From NCBI GenBank assembly GCA_027919835.1, contig JANVFP010000021.1:434001-498000 (forward strand): DNA of 64,000 nucleotides. The letters run 5' to 3'. Position numbers and translations under genes: made by a program. Within the stretch, counting starts at the first letter, position 1, and each line of letters opens with the position of its first letter. The DNA comes from Lentinula raphanica (lineage: Eukaryota > Basidiomycota > Agaricomycetes > Agaricales > Omphalotaceae). Below, in pieces: positions 1 through 10,705 of this stretch. Under the pieces are notes generated by a model. It saw only the letters and a program-made list of their open reading frames with translations. It made no database searches and was not told where the DNA came from.

Positions 1-269
1 ACTCCGTCAACCTTTGCGATATGCTTTGCCAACTGCAGGCTATTACATCAGAAAAGCAGATTGAGTCAACAGAGAAACATACCTTGTGGCTATGATCAAT
101 GGCACACACTCGACCGGTGAGCATCGAGGTGTGTTGCTGGATACTCTGTTTGTGGCTCTCAATGAACTCATCATAAACATTTCGAAGCCATTGTCCACTT
201 GGTACAAAACCATGAAAACCTTGATCAGATGTATCTTCAAAAGGCAGAAATGGGGTGTATCTTTGGCCA

Positions 270-309
270 GGAATATCCGAGTGTCGTCCACATTAGACAC
301 TTTCACATT
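270..309 (+). repeat. Left terminal inverted repeat of the MULE-like element
   Basis: This pairs with 5061-5101 read on the other strand. Both contain GGA-ATAT-CCGAGT near the outer side and TTAGACACT near the inner side, with scattered mismatches, as in an ageing TIR. Confidence 0.65.
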
Positions 310-321
310 TGTTTCTACGAC

Positions 322-440
322 CACACTCACAGTTACGCTACCACACTCACACTGAGGGCAAGCACATTCACACTTAGGTGTGCATATTCACATTCATGCA
401 AGCACAATTACATTGAGGCCACCATACTCATTTTGACTTG
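322..440 (+). repeat. Left subterminal array of ~20 bp units
   Basis: Successive units start at 322, 342, 363, 383, 403 and 423. Each opens with a form of CACACTCACA, followed by a less conserved GAG/AAG-rich tail. Subterminal arrays of this kind are typical transposase binding sites in several DNA transposon superfamilies. That role is inferred here. Confidence 0.65.
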
Positions 441-638
441 AAGTTCAGTGAGGCAAACACAATTTCAATGTATACGGTATATACATAGTAGTACAAGCTA
501 GATCTTCTATGTTCAGTGGCAACACTAGCAAGTGTCAATAGATATGGATTGTAAAGAGTTATAAGGAACACTGGCAGTACGAAGAGAAGCAAACTGAAAA
601 TTGTACAAAAAAGTTCAAAGTTCGTCGAATACATGACT

Positions 639-3600
639 TTAATACGCGTTATCTGAGCCATGTCCACTGAAACTGTACATGAAGTTGTTCGCATCAGAAG
701 ATGAAGTGCTGGTGTAGGTGTTATAACCAACGCCACTTGAGCCAAAGCCATAGGCTGCCATATTGCTTGGACCAGGCCTAGGCCTATCCAGACCATAGAG
801 AAAATCGTCATATCTCTCCCAGCTCGTACCTGTGCTATCAGTCGAATAGGGATTCGTCTCGTTGAGAGGTAGGCGTATTTGTAGCTGTTGGTCTTCGAGC
901 ATGGGTACCATATCAGAAGGAAGGCTCGAAAGGTCATGGTCAGCTAGCAGAGAGTAGGAGTGAGTGGAAACGATATCAGCGTAGGCAGCAGAGAAGAACA
1001 TACTAAAAAAGTCATGGTCAGCGGGCAGGTTGGGTAACTTCTCATACATATTCGAGTTGGAATGATCAGTGGTATTCTCTGACAAAAGATTAGTACACAT
1101 CAATGCTTGTGTAGATAGAATTAACAAACCGTTGCCCACAGATTGAGCTGGGAGCTGATATGGAGCTGCAGCCATCCGGATTGTCGCTTTGCTTTTGGCA
1201 GCTGATACACGTCCACTCGAGCTCGATTGAGCAGGTTGAGGCCGTCGCGCGCGAGAAGGCTTCCCAGATTTCACGCGAAGCTCTTCCTTCAAATTGCTGA
1301 TTTTCGAACGAAGGCTGTCTAGCATGTGATCATGTTCCCGTGCCTCGGTTTTCTTTTGAGCTTTGGATGCTCTGCGGTTGAGATTACGACCTAAACGATG
1401 AAAACTGGTGTTATGAGGGTTTTTGAGGATGCCATGCTCGAGGGAGCTATAGACTTCTTCCTCGACTTTCGTGTCAAGATCATATGCGCTACATGTTGCA
1501 AAATCAGTATCGACAGCAAAACTAGATCGCCAGACATACAGCAGAATGGCCTCAACAATTGTTGTTTTGATCCCCGTATGCTCGTTGGTGAACTTATGTT
1601 GCATTTCATTGATGTTTGTTGTAGTCGGAGTAACAGCCCACGCAGTGTCGGACATATTCGAACGGCATTTCAGAATTCCGGATAGGATATAGGGTTTGAG
1701 TTTATCCTTCCACCACGCTATAGGTTCAAATCAGTACACCATATATGTCAAGAAAGGGTATTACAACCAAACATGCCTTGAATTGCTTTCGTCTTGTCAT
1801 TCTTCTTCAAACCATTGACCCACGCAGTAAACTCCTCAATTTCGGTGTCAGATGAAAGGTACATGAAGTTTTTGAGACGTGCAAATTCCTCCTTCAAATC
1901 TGGTGTGTCGAAGCACTGAATACCCCTGGAGTCAATGGTGAGTGGGCACACACACGTATCATATAGCGCTTGTAAGGCCTGCTTACCGTTTGCAATGCAC
2001 AAGGCAGATACGCAAAAAGTACTTGACGATTTCTTCAGGATCATCAGTATGAATGTTGCTGTATTCAGGCTCATTCGTTTTCAAGAATGATTGACCAGCA
2101 CCTACAGGCAGATATTGAACACATCAAGCGACGAGAATAGAGATTCTTACCCTGAATCAGGGCTAGTTCCATATCTGTTCCTAAAGCGAGTAGATTTCCT
2201 TCGTGCGACAATGCTTTGAAGCGCATGGGCTTTTGGGTGAGATGCTGAACTAGCTCTTGAAGATTGTCGAAGAGACACTTGTATGTCTCAGTGTCCTTAC
2301 GAGTGATGTATACCCGTCCAATAGTAACCGCTGACATAGGATCATCAAACCAAAAGAACCAATGATTCTGAAAGAATACATACCTCGGCTAACGCCAGCA
2401 TGCCAAATAGTTATTTCAACTTCATCAAACTCACCAACCACTCGTTTGAATGTACCGTCAACCTCAAACGCCAATGTTGTATGGATTAGATCAAGTAAGC
2501 GAGTTTTGAAGGTAAAGATTAACTTTCCACCAGTCAAGGAGCTTGTAATCCGGTGAACATAACGAGCATGATCTGGCTTCCGGATATCTTCTTCATACAG
2601 AGTCCAGACACCTAAGTAATAATCAGTGATGGTAGACACGATACCAGTCACATAAGTAGCTCACCTGCTGTACCTAATCCCTGTGGAAACCTTTTCTGCT
2701 TCTCTTCCCGTACAATTTTCTCCTTTTGACGTCGATTGATCATAGAGGGATGAATAAGCGCGCTCGGCTGCCCTTGGAGAAGGAGGTTCGTACTAGGCGC
2801 TATACATAGTAGGCTTTGCTCAGAATGTGTTTCACAAACTTTGTAAGATCTTACCGGAATCCACAGAGCGCACGGTCTTTCCCACAAGACCAGAGGAGAG
2901 AACACACCGACGATACATCTCCCTAACTTCTAGGCTGGCCTTGGATGCTGGTAAGATTGGATGCGTATGTGGTTTCTCGAGTTGGTAAATGATGCATGCT
3001 TGCCGGATAGATGTATTGGCAGGATAGAAAATAGTTCGATAAGCTTTACACTCAATTTTCACCATCTTGCTCTGCTGACCGTCAGCATTATGTGGATAAC
3101 CTATCAGTTTACTCAGAAATGTACCAAAGTTTGAATGAGAGTTAAGCCAAACCGCATATTTTAACTTTTCCGCCAATTCGGGCAGGCAAAATACGGGTAC
3201 ATGTTGCAACCGCAGAGATCCCGCTAAGCGTCTCATCGTGAAAAAGCTTCGATAAGCTGAGCTCGCTAACACCAGATGAGATTGAGAAGCTACGATGATT
3301 CGATGACCACTCAGAACTCCAGTTACTACAAGCGATGAAGTAGCTGAAGCCATCACGCTTTTCCTGCATACACGTTAGCCAGTCTCTGCCCGAAAAGAAA
3401 TGGTTCACCTTGAGCGGCTTCATGATTGGCCGACCGTTACATGGTGCACCGGCGTCGTCAACTGCGCGGCAATGAGACGAATTGATGACATTCCAAAATC
3501 TAACGGATTTGGGTGTAAGTAAATTCCGTGGACGATGCAAACACGTTACACGTACACCAATGTTTTCTTGTCAATGCTATCAGTCTCAACAATACGTGAC

Positions 3601-4647
3601 TCAATTTGCTCCTGGATGAGTTTCTTCAATGTTTCCGGATTGAGTTCATAGCGCTCGACATTGATGTAGCTTGGATCTAGCTTATTGCATGCATAGACAC
3701 CGGAGCATCGTTGACGTTTCCGGATACACACGGTTTTGTCGCCCGTGAAGATAGACAGTTTTGGCTTCGAGTCTTTCAACCCGGATGCTCCTAGCCAAGA
3801 CTCTTGCTCCTATAATATCAGATATATTGTCAGTAAATGCTCTGTTGAGGAAGTTGGGGCAAACCTTGTCAGCAATGAGCTTGTCTATCGATTGACCCTG
3901 ATACTTTTCATCGCTCGCATCGAGTAAATATGCAGTCGAGACACGAGGAACAGGATAGTATGAGGGAAAACCACCAACGATACGCTCCAAGCGGTCTACA
4001 GAAACATTTCAGTTGATTCTTGTACGCTTGTTGAGGACTTGAGAGGTAATATCTTCATCAAGCCACACCGTGTCTGAATCAACCCATTCCTCTGATTCCA
4101 TATTGTCCTCGTGAACAGAAACAATATCAACATCGGACTCTGCCAAGTTGTCATCGTCGGATATGCTTCGGATGTCCCAGTCAGAACTCAACGGATCGCC
4201 CAAATTGGAAGACTCATCAGACTGAGAATGCCTCTCCTCGGATTCTTCATCGTCATCCTGCTGCGGTTCGCGTAGATAATCAGAGTCCCAGTCAAACGAG
4301 CCATCTTGAGAGCTTGACAGGTCTACGGGATTGAGCTCAGGGTCGGATACCTCTTCGTCTGAATCCAAAATCAGGATTGTTTCGTGGTTGTCCTCAGTAA
4401 TGGTACGGATGCGAGGCACAGTGGCAGGCACGAGTGGGGCTGAGCTGAGTTCTATAACCTCCTCTTCCTCTTTTACATGCACGCCTGATGAAGACATTGA
4501 GCTCATGGTCATCTTCAAACTAACCACAAACTCACCTGTGCTCGGAATTTCGCGTTTAGCCATAAATTCTCGCAACCTAGACGCGTCTACCCAGTTTGTG
4601 TTGAGAAACATTGTTGGATTCTGTAAGATGAATGCCGCTGTGAACAT
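639..4647 (-). CDS. MULE-like transposase family protein (multi-exon)
   Basis: I read one gene running from a start near 4647 to a stop at 639. The exons match, in order, a family of agaricomycete proteins I remember as 'hypothetical' multicopy genes. The N-terminus MFTAAFILQNPTMFLNT is followed by an acidic Ser/Glu stretch. Next come Cys clusters (CSGVYACNKLD; CRAVDDAGAPC...C), then HPILPASKASLEVREMYRRC and FPQGLGTAG. Then a core contains FEVDGTFKRVVGEFDEVEI, a second Asp in TDMELALIQG, and TTTNINEMQHKFTNEHTGIK. The two Asp and the Glu are a plausible DDE triad (inferred). The C-terminus has a basic coiled coil (about 1250-1390) with leucine heptads. Introns are short; exact joints were not all resolved. 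I saw no certain disabling lesion. The adjoining inverted repeats support a transposase role. Confidence 0.6.
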
Positions 4648-4944
4648 CTGACGCGTCAGAAAAGCTTCAGTAACGGCGATCTAAAACTTGCAAAATGAGG
4701 ACTCGCACCGAATCGCGGTAAGCATTGATGATATTGATAGGTACACTGTCGATGAAAGCATCGTCGTTATCAGACATCGCGACAATGATACGGTGAGCAG
4801 AGGATGTCGTGGCGAGGTAGTGGTTGATAGTAGAGAAGGAAGAACGTTTGTTTGTTTGGATCCTTGTTGATGCCAGTAGCGTGATATATTTCCAATATGT
4901 ACTAGATGCCTCTGATAACTGTACTTATGTACTATGTTACTGTA

Positions 4945-5045
4945 GGACCCGACTATGAATGTGTGCGCCCCCAGGATGAATGTGCGCGTCTCAAGTGTGA
5001 GTGTGCTCACCCCGAATGTGAATGTGCTCGCCCCAAGTGCGATGA
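4945..5045 (-). repeat. Right subterminal array of ~20 bp units
   Basis: About five 20 bp units read on the minus strand as GCACA(C/T)TCACA-like blocks. They are inverted relative to the array at 322-440. Confidence 0.6.
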
Positions 5046-5060
5046 TGATTCTCAGGAACT

Positions 5061-5101
5061 AATATGACAGTGTCTAAAGTAACATATACTCGGAATATCC
5101 A
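5061..5101 (-). repeat. Right terminal inverted repeat of the MULE-like element
   Basis: This is the complement partner of 270-309. Shared blocks are GGATATTCCGAGT and TTAGACACT. Confidence 0.65.
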
Positions 5102-5498
5102 AACATGCAACAATAGTCTGTAGATACTGACGGCGGAGCTCATCATACCGAAGGAGGTGCTGAACGCAGAACATTGATGTGACTTGGTGGGCTCCCATTT
5201 TACTCTGAATGCAGGAGCGCAGAACACCTAACGCATGTAGAGAAATACTGCTATGCCAGGTGAGATGTGTGGGAAATTCAGCTGCAAGTGGTTGGGGAAT
5301 ATTAGCCAAAATCTAACGGTCCCAGCTCCAAAAGACTTTCTTGCAGTCTCGACAGCAATACGAGGTGCCGATGATCCAAAAGGAGCAATCGATGTTAATG
5401 ACTTGACGAGGTCTAGATAAAAGTGCATGGCGGTGGAGACGTTTTTGACATTGAGGACATGCAATCCCAATAGAAATGAGGGATTCGGTAACGAGTTA

Positions 5499-5790
5499 TA
5501 AAGTCAGTTCTTAGTATAATGCCTTATGACAGGTCACTTAGCACGAACACAGAGTACGGCTTCACGGATTCGTCAATCAAATTGTATTTATAGCGAGGTG
5601 TGGGGCATTGTCAGAGATTCCGCACTATCTTATATTTCATGTCGAACGCAGTCTTGTAAGATCTTTTAGATCAGTAATACTGGTCAGCAGAACAAAGTGA
5701 CACGGATATACCAGTCGTAGGATCTGGACTAAAGGGTTTGTTTTGAGTGGCTTCCACTCGGATAAGGGTTTTTAGGCTCTTTGATTCCAC
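5499..5790 (-). repeat. Dispersed LTR-like repeat, copy A
   Basis: Read on the minus strand, this matches 54916-55262 on the plus strand almost throughout. Shared landmarks are TTATCCGAGTGGAAGCCACT, the block CTCTGACAATGCCCCACACC, TATAAATACAATTTGATTGA and GACCTGTCATAAGGCATTAT. The TATA-like motif and dispersal suggest a solo LTR, but I could not define termini. Positions 5106-5498 hold only short minus-strand ORFs that I do not recognise. Confidence 0.6.
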
Positions 5791-5945
5791 TATGTGAACG
5801 GGTGTATGTCTCTCCAACTCAATGGGAGTATAAAGGAGGGAAACCTGTCCCAATAGGTTCGTTTGGCTTCTAGCTTTCCAACGATATGCATATATTGACT
5901 AGATCCAGAGGTTTAACAATCGTGAAGTCGAAAGATCTACCCTTG

Positions 5946-5950
5946 CAACT
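5946..5950. other. Target site duplication GCAAC (left)
   Basis: GCAAC sits directly before the left LTR (TGTTAAG...). The same five bases occur at 19834-19838, directly after the right LTR (...CCTAACA). Confidence 0.9.
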
Positions 5951-6481
5951 GTTAAGAGTCAGATTATTTCTTAATAGCCTTCTAGAATATATTCGTGATC
6001 ACCAGGAAGTAACTTATCCTGGGGTTATTGCTGAATAATAGCTGCGAGGGGTCTTCTTCCAAGGGATGTTACGTCCTGAAAGGAATATCGAACTATATCG
6101 GCAGAGGTACTTGACTGGAAAAGCGTCAGGCAAGTAGTGTCGAAGGATAACTGCAAGGGGTCTTCTCTCAAGGAATGTTACGTCTTGAAAGGAAAATCGA
6201 GTTATATCGGCGAAGGACCTTGACTGGAATAGCGTCAGGCAAGGGTACTTGACTGGAAAAGCGTCAGGCAAGTATTGCAATAAGAATTGAGATGTCGTCT
6301 CCCAAGGTAATCTGCTGTACTGGAAGGTAATCCAACCAATACTGCAATCTACTCAGCTGGAAAAGTGTCAGACGAGGCTTCAAACTATGTGGTAGCTTGG
6401 TATGTCACTGGATATGCACAGTGGAGGCAACACAATATGTGTATTTCCCAAATATACTCTGGATGTAGGTGAAGGTTACAA

Positions 6482-6493
6482 AATAACAAGTCT
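6482..6493 (-). promoter_or_regulatory. Self-primer complement in the 3' LTR
   Basis: The plus strand reads AATAACAAGTCT, so the sense RNA reads AGACUUGUUAUU. This is perfectly complementary over 12 nt to the primer site at 18731-18742. The same 12-mer lies in the 5' LTR at 19502-19513. Confidence 0.7.
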
Positions 6494-6522
6494 AAAGGTT
6501 GTTTGTATGTATTTAGAGGTCC

Positions 6523-6529
6523 TTTTATA
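6523..6529 (-). promoter_or_regulatory. LTR TATA box (3' LTR copy)
   Basis: In the sense direction this reads TATAAAA(GG). It lies 36 nt upstream of the self-primer sequence, so transcripts would start at or next to that primer. The equivalent in the 5' LTR is 19543-19549. Confidence 0.65.
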
Positions 6530-6818
6530 GTATCCAGTGTGAGAAAATATGTGCTAAAATAAGTAATAGGAATGTGTGAAAAGATATGCTAAATTGGGTA
6601 GATAAGATTACCCTAATCAGTAGATATCCCTAAGTACTTATCCTATTAATTATCATGTTAATTATAGTTATAATATTGAGAAAAGATATAGAGAGCGCTT
6701 AGCGTGGGAATTTCGGCCAGAAAGGCGCTAAGCCGGCATTTCGGGTGCTCGGCATGAATTATAAGGCCTTTGGGCACTTATATTGTCTTTCTTCGAGGGT
6801 GCACTTCCTAACAGTGCA

Positions 6819-6829
6819 TCCCTCCCCCG
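6819..6829 (-). promoter_or_regulatory. Polypurine tract
   Basis: The sense strand reads CGGGGGAGGGA, a few bases before the 3' LTR. This is where the plus-strand primer of an LTR element is expected. Confidence 0.7.
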
Positions 6830-8550
6830 TAGGACCGAGCCCTCGAGGTCCTTGGGTTATCACTCAAGATTCCCATGGCTATTCTTGTGTAGCTAGCCTT
6901 TCCTCGGCTGTCCCCAAGACTATTTGCGCCATTTCTTCAATATCCATCGCCGCCACCCAACGTTCCAACGCCGTCCAGTTTCGGTCCCTAGGATTCAAGT
7001 AGAGCCTGATTTAGGCTAGTGTGAGGAGTACAGAGTTTGGATGGTGGTGTTATTCATGCTCAGGTGCGTGTTTTCCCCTCATATTCAGTTGTAAGCAGGG
7101 TGTGCTAATCGGTAAATTCAGGCAGATTAATTTGGCGTTCACCCTGCAGGAGTCCCGCAAGCATGTATCCCCCTCCGACTTCCGACTATTCTATCGCCTT
7201 CTACCGCCGTTTATTGTTTTGATATGCATCACCACCCGTTCTCCCATATTCACCGTTATTCATTCCAAATTCAACACCTATTATCCGTTGACTCAATATC
7301 ACTCCACTCTCATCTGGCCTTAGTTTGGTAGTATTCGAGGTGGTGGCAATGAATTCAGCAGGTTGGTAGTATTTGGGTACCCTTAGAACGAGTAGACGAT
7401 CTGGCTTTTTGACATAGGTAAGTCAGATTCCCTTGCATAATGTTGTAATTGACCACTAATTTTGTTTGGGTTCCAGACTCGCAGTTGGCTCTGTATCACA
7501 TCGCCACCGGTTATCAAAGTTCGACATTTCTCGCGTCGATTCGCGTCACCAGGAACTCAATTTGCCACCTATTCCTTACGTTGATCACCAATTGACAATC
7601 GCGGCACCTCGTATGCTCCCGCATTTCACGCTATACAATGTTTAGTCGCATTGGATGGAAATCCGATGAGGATCTTCAGTTTTGGATGGATGCAGGGTGG
7701 ATGTGTATTCGTCGTGTCGGTCATTTTGTGTCCAAGGTATGTGTTCAAAATCCTCGAGGCTCCCCACAGACTATTGACATTATCCAGTTTTTCCATATTT
7801 CCACCGTTATTTCCTTTTCCGCGATTCCCGCGTTTCCGGAACCTCTATTCGACACTTCATTTGTCGCGTTAGCGAAGAACTTTGCCACCGATTTCATATG
7901 TTTTCCAACAATCCGCGCCGGCTAACGGTGGATTCACTTCATCGTTTGGTCGCATCAACGGAAAAATTCGTCGCCTTGTGTAACCCATCCATGTATTGAT
8001 TTGAAGGACTTTTGGTTTCCAGTATGCAATATTGGATAGTTCTTCAGCCCAGGTACGTGTTCGGTTCACTATCACCCTTCCTATTGGTCGCTGATGTTAT
8101 GTGCCAGTTCTACCATTGTGTTCACCGGTTTTTTCATTCGATATCCATTCATTGTATCGCGTCGAGATGTATTGTCAATTCATTCTATCCTGCCAATTCC
8201 AATTTGTTTCTATCTCGTGCACCCAAACGAATCCACGTTCCCTACTAAGAGAGTTGTTCCTCTCCTCTAACTCTGACATGGCGGCATCTTTTGTCTCCTG
8301 CTTGTGCTAACATATGGCCTCATTTCCTCAGGGTTGATGTGCCTCGCCTATGTAGTATGTTGATTCGGTGTTCGCTACGTCCCTCACGCGTTTCTTTAGT
8401 CTTATCTGTGGAGGTATAAGCGAGCTGCATGCTTGTGCATGAGGACCATACTCAGGTCATAGGTATGTCGTTGTGGTTTCCCTAGTCATCTGTGAATCTG
8501 AATTCTGCATCTCTAGAGATTCCTTGTTTCGTTCTTTCTCTGCAACCACC
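6830..8550 (+). other. Internal region upstream of the antisense gene
   Basis: This 1.7 kb lies inside the retroelement between the purine tract and the antisense start codon. It holds only short, unrelated ORFs. By position it should carry the promoter and 5' leader of the plus-strand gene, but no definite core promoter stood out. Confidence 0.4.
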
Positions 8551-10524
8551 ATGTCCTCCCAAGTCAATTCCACTATGCCCCCAGCCCCTACAAACACGCC
8601 GCTAGGTTCGCCGCCTCCTTATCCCAATGATGAGGTTCGCTCCGCTCAGGTTATGGACGATTCCGGCAATGCTCTCGACTTACGTTCCGCAGTACGTAGC
8701 GCTGTATTGGGCATTGTTCGGGACCCTCGTTTGATGGGTTCTGATTTTGACCCCTTGCGCCTACCCGCAAATGTCCTCGATGGTATTCTCTCGAATGTGT
8801 TGGCTTTCAATGCCGAGTTGGAGCGTGTTGAGCGGTACGTTCATCGATATTCTGGAAGTTAACTCATATTGATAATAAGTTTGACAGGTTGCACCGTCAA
8901 GAGCAAGACCGTCTCCGCACTGAACATGGTGAGATTCGTCGCGCCCTGGTGGCATCCCGCTTGGCTTATGAGCACTTGCATGAGTGAGTTCATCAGTATC
9001 TTTGTTATGAATATACACTGATCATGATATGCTGTAGGGAAGTTGAGGATAACCGTCGATACATTGATCGCCTGGAAGACGATTTCGATGCCACTGAAAT
9101 AGAGTTGGTGGATTTACGTGACGAGCATGATGCTTTGGTAAGAAAGCATGACCGTATTCAGCAGGATCGTGCTGCTGCTCAGCAAGAGGTGGATCGACTA
9201 GAGGATATGTGCCGTGATCTTGAGCACCAGGTTATTCGGCTCCAGACAGACAATGTTCGCCTTGTCGAGCTGAAGGACTTGGTACGGGCTAGCAACCAGA
9301 ATCTGCAGAGGTATGTCTTTAGACGCTGTAGGTTCATTATTACTAACTGTTGATTTTGTTAGTCAACTCCAGCTCGAGGCTGTTCATTCCCGCCCCTGTG
9401 GTCCCTCTTTGGAGGTGATAGAGTTATTCGAGCATCAGCAGCTTCATCAGGAAAAAGTATCTTATCCCTAGAGCATTTAAAGATACCCCCCAAATTTTAG
9501 GAACTTCTAAAGTAATCTATGGAGGCTTAGGTTTTTGAGGTTCTTTGAGGTTGCCTAGGTGTCTTTGGGGATCTTTCAGGATCTTTCAGGATCTTTCAGG
9601 AGCTTTAGGCACTTTGAAGCTGGTTAGGCACTTTGAGGCTGTTCAAAGGGCCTAAGAAATGGGGGGTATCTTTGAATGCCCTAAGCCTAAAACATTTTTC
9701 CTGATGTTGCTCTTCAGAGTGAACTGGATAAGATCTGTTCTGATCTAGATCTGTCCCGAACCTCTGTCCATGACCTTCGTATGACTACAGAGTTCCAGGA
9801 GGTAACCATTGCTCAGCAGGAGGAGGAGAACTCCATTCTTCGTTCTACCATTGAGACTCTGGAGACTTGTCTTGCCACCGTTTCCTCTACCAATGAGGTA
9901 AACCTTGAACGTTTCAATGTTCTCACTTCCCGCTACAATTCCCTGCTGTTCTTCTTCGACCTTTCCTTCCGTTGCTCCTATGACCTTGCTGCAGCACTAC
10001 TGGTCTATCAGAATAGTGACTCTCTCCGTTTCCTCCATGTCATTCAGGAGGATTTGTCAATCCTCTATCGTCACACCTTTGAAGGGGATTGGTCCCATGT
10101 CTCCGACATGCATGACTATCTTCAGGACTCTCTTGGTACTCTGGACATGATTGCTAGTGATGCCATTCACTTCCACAGCCAAGCTCTATCCCATACCCCT
10201 ACACCTCACTTCAGGTTGCAGTCCTCGGTGGATTTTGCGCAAAACTTTGTTGGTTCCATGAGCCCCTCTGCTTGGGACATGGCACGTGGTGTGAGCTTAC
10301 CCCGTTTGTCACCTGATTTGCCTCTCTACCTTCAACAAAACCCTGTTGTTGCTGGTCCATCTTCTACCATGGTTGGACAGAGTTCTGATACCACCTTGGA
10401 TCCCTCTTCTTTGGGTACATCTCACGTTCTTTCTCCTGATTATGTTCCTTATTCCCCTGTCATCTACCCTGCTGATGATGGTGAAGACCTTGATGATAAT
10501 GATGACCTTGTATATCCTAACTAG
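8551..10524 (+). CDS. Antisense coiled-coil protein carried by the retrotransposon
   Basis: Proposed exons are 8551-8834, 8888-8983, 9038-9310, 9363-9456 and 9718-10524, giving about 517 aa. The start ATG follows ACCACC, a good fungal context. The first three introns are 51-54 nt with GTACGT, GTGAGT and GTATGT donors and CAG/TAG acceptors, and all joints keep frame. The fourth 'intron' is a MITE insertion (see 9445-9706). The N-terminus is Pro/Ser-rich (APTNTPLGSPPPYPND). Residues ~90-330 are a long charged coiled coil (RLEDDFDATEIELVDLRDEH; EEENSILRSTIETLE). The C-terminus is Ser/Pro-rich and ends acidic (DDGEDLDDNDDLVYPN). I recognise no enzymatic domain. It converges on pol with about 180 bp between stops. 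Function unknown. Confidence 0.7.
9445..9706. mobile_element. MITE copy A, inside exon 4 of the antisense gene
   Basis: The element is 262 bp and starts CATCAGGAAAAA and ends TTTTTCCTGATG, with TT on both sides as a 2 bp duplication. Just inside the ends lie GATACCCCCCAA and GGGGGGTATC, inverted. The interior is low complexity (repeats of GATCTTTCAG). Removing the element and one TT restores an open frame, CAG CTT GCT CTT CAG AGT. The element therefore arrived after the gene existed. Confidence 0.85.
9457..9717 (+). other. Predicted intron made mostly of MITE copy A
   Basis: The donor GTATCT starts in the left end of the MITE. The right end supplies a pyrimidine run and CTGAT, a fit to the fungal branch consensus CTRAY. 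The acceptor TTCAG at 9713-9717 is pre-existing gene sequence. Splicing 9456 to 9718 joins GAA AAA to AGT GAA in phase 0 and bypasses the stop introduced by the MITE. This is an inference without transcript data. Confidence 0.5.
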
Positions 10525-10567
10525 GTTGTAGGATGTATACTCCTAACTAGGTTGTAGGATGTATACT
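10516..10567. repeat. 26 bp tandem duplication at the pol/antisense junction
   Basis: CCTAACTAGGTTGTAGGATG... occurs twice at a 26 bp period, and the first copy contains the antisense stop codon. It lies in the short region between the two convergent 3' ends. Confidence 0.7.
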
Positions 10568-10705
10568 CCTTGGTGATGATTTTCCGTTTTGATGTTTTGA
10601 TATAGAGTTTCTGGGGTTGTTTCTCCAGAACATAGGTTGATATTGGATAGGAATATTGACTTTGTACCAGTATTAACGGAATTTCATGACTTTGCATGTT
10701 TTTGT

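Larger units (their letters stand above)
265..5105 (-). mobile_element. MULE-like DNA transposon with TIRs and subterminal repeats
   Basis: A transposase-like gene on the minus strand (639-4647) is bracketed by inverted sequences. The outer TIRs are imperfect and about 40 bp: 270-309 reads GGAATATCCGAGTGT..., and the complement of 5061-5101 reads GGATATTCCGAGTAT..., both sharing TTAGACACT further in. Inside these, 322-440 holds about six tandem units of ~20 bp starting CACA/CATA(C/T)TCACA, and 4945-5045 holds about five units of the same type in the opposite orientation. I could not fix the outermost base or a target duplication. The superfamily call rests on the encoded protein and is an inference. 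Confidence 0.7.
5951..6813 (-). repeat. 3' LTR of the retrotransposon
   Basis: 863 bp, bounded by TGTTA and TAACA. It is nearly identical to 18744-19833 once the 225 bp MITE and its 2 bp duplication are removed from that copy. Confidence 0.93.

Noticed and set aside
639..1655. bZIP-like transcription factor
   Set aside because: NRRASKAQKK plus leucine heptads looks like a bZIP, but this exon is the natural C-terminus of the MULE-like transposase family, in the same order and strand.
1715..1740. tRNA T-arm (GGTTCAAATC)
   Set aside because: No acceptor stem, D-arm or anticodon arm around it; it lies in the transposase gene.
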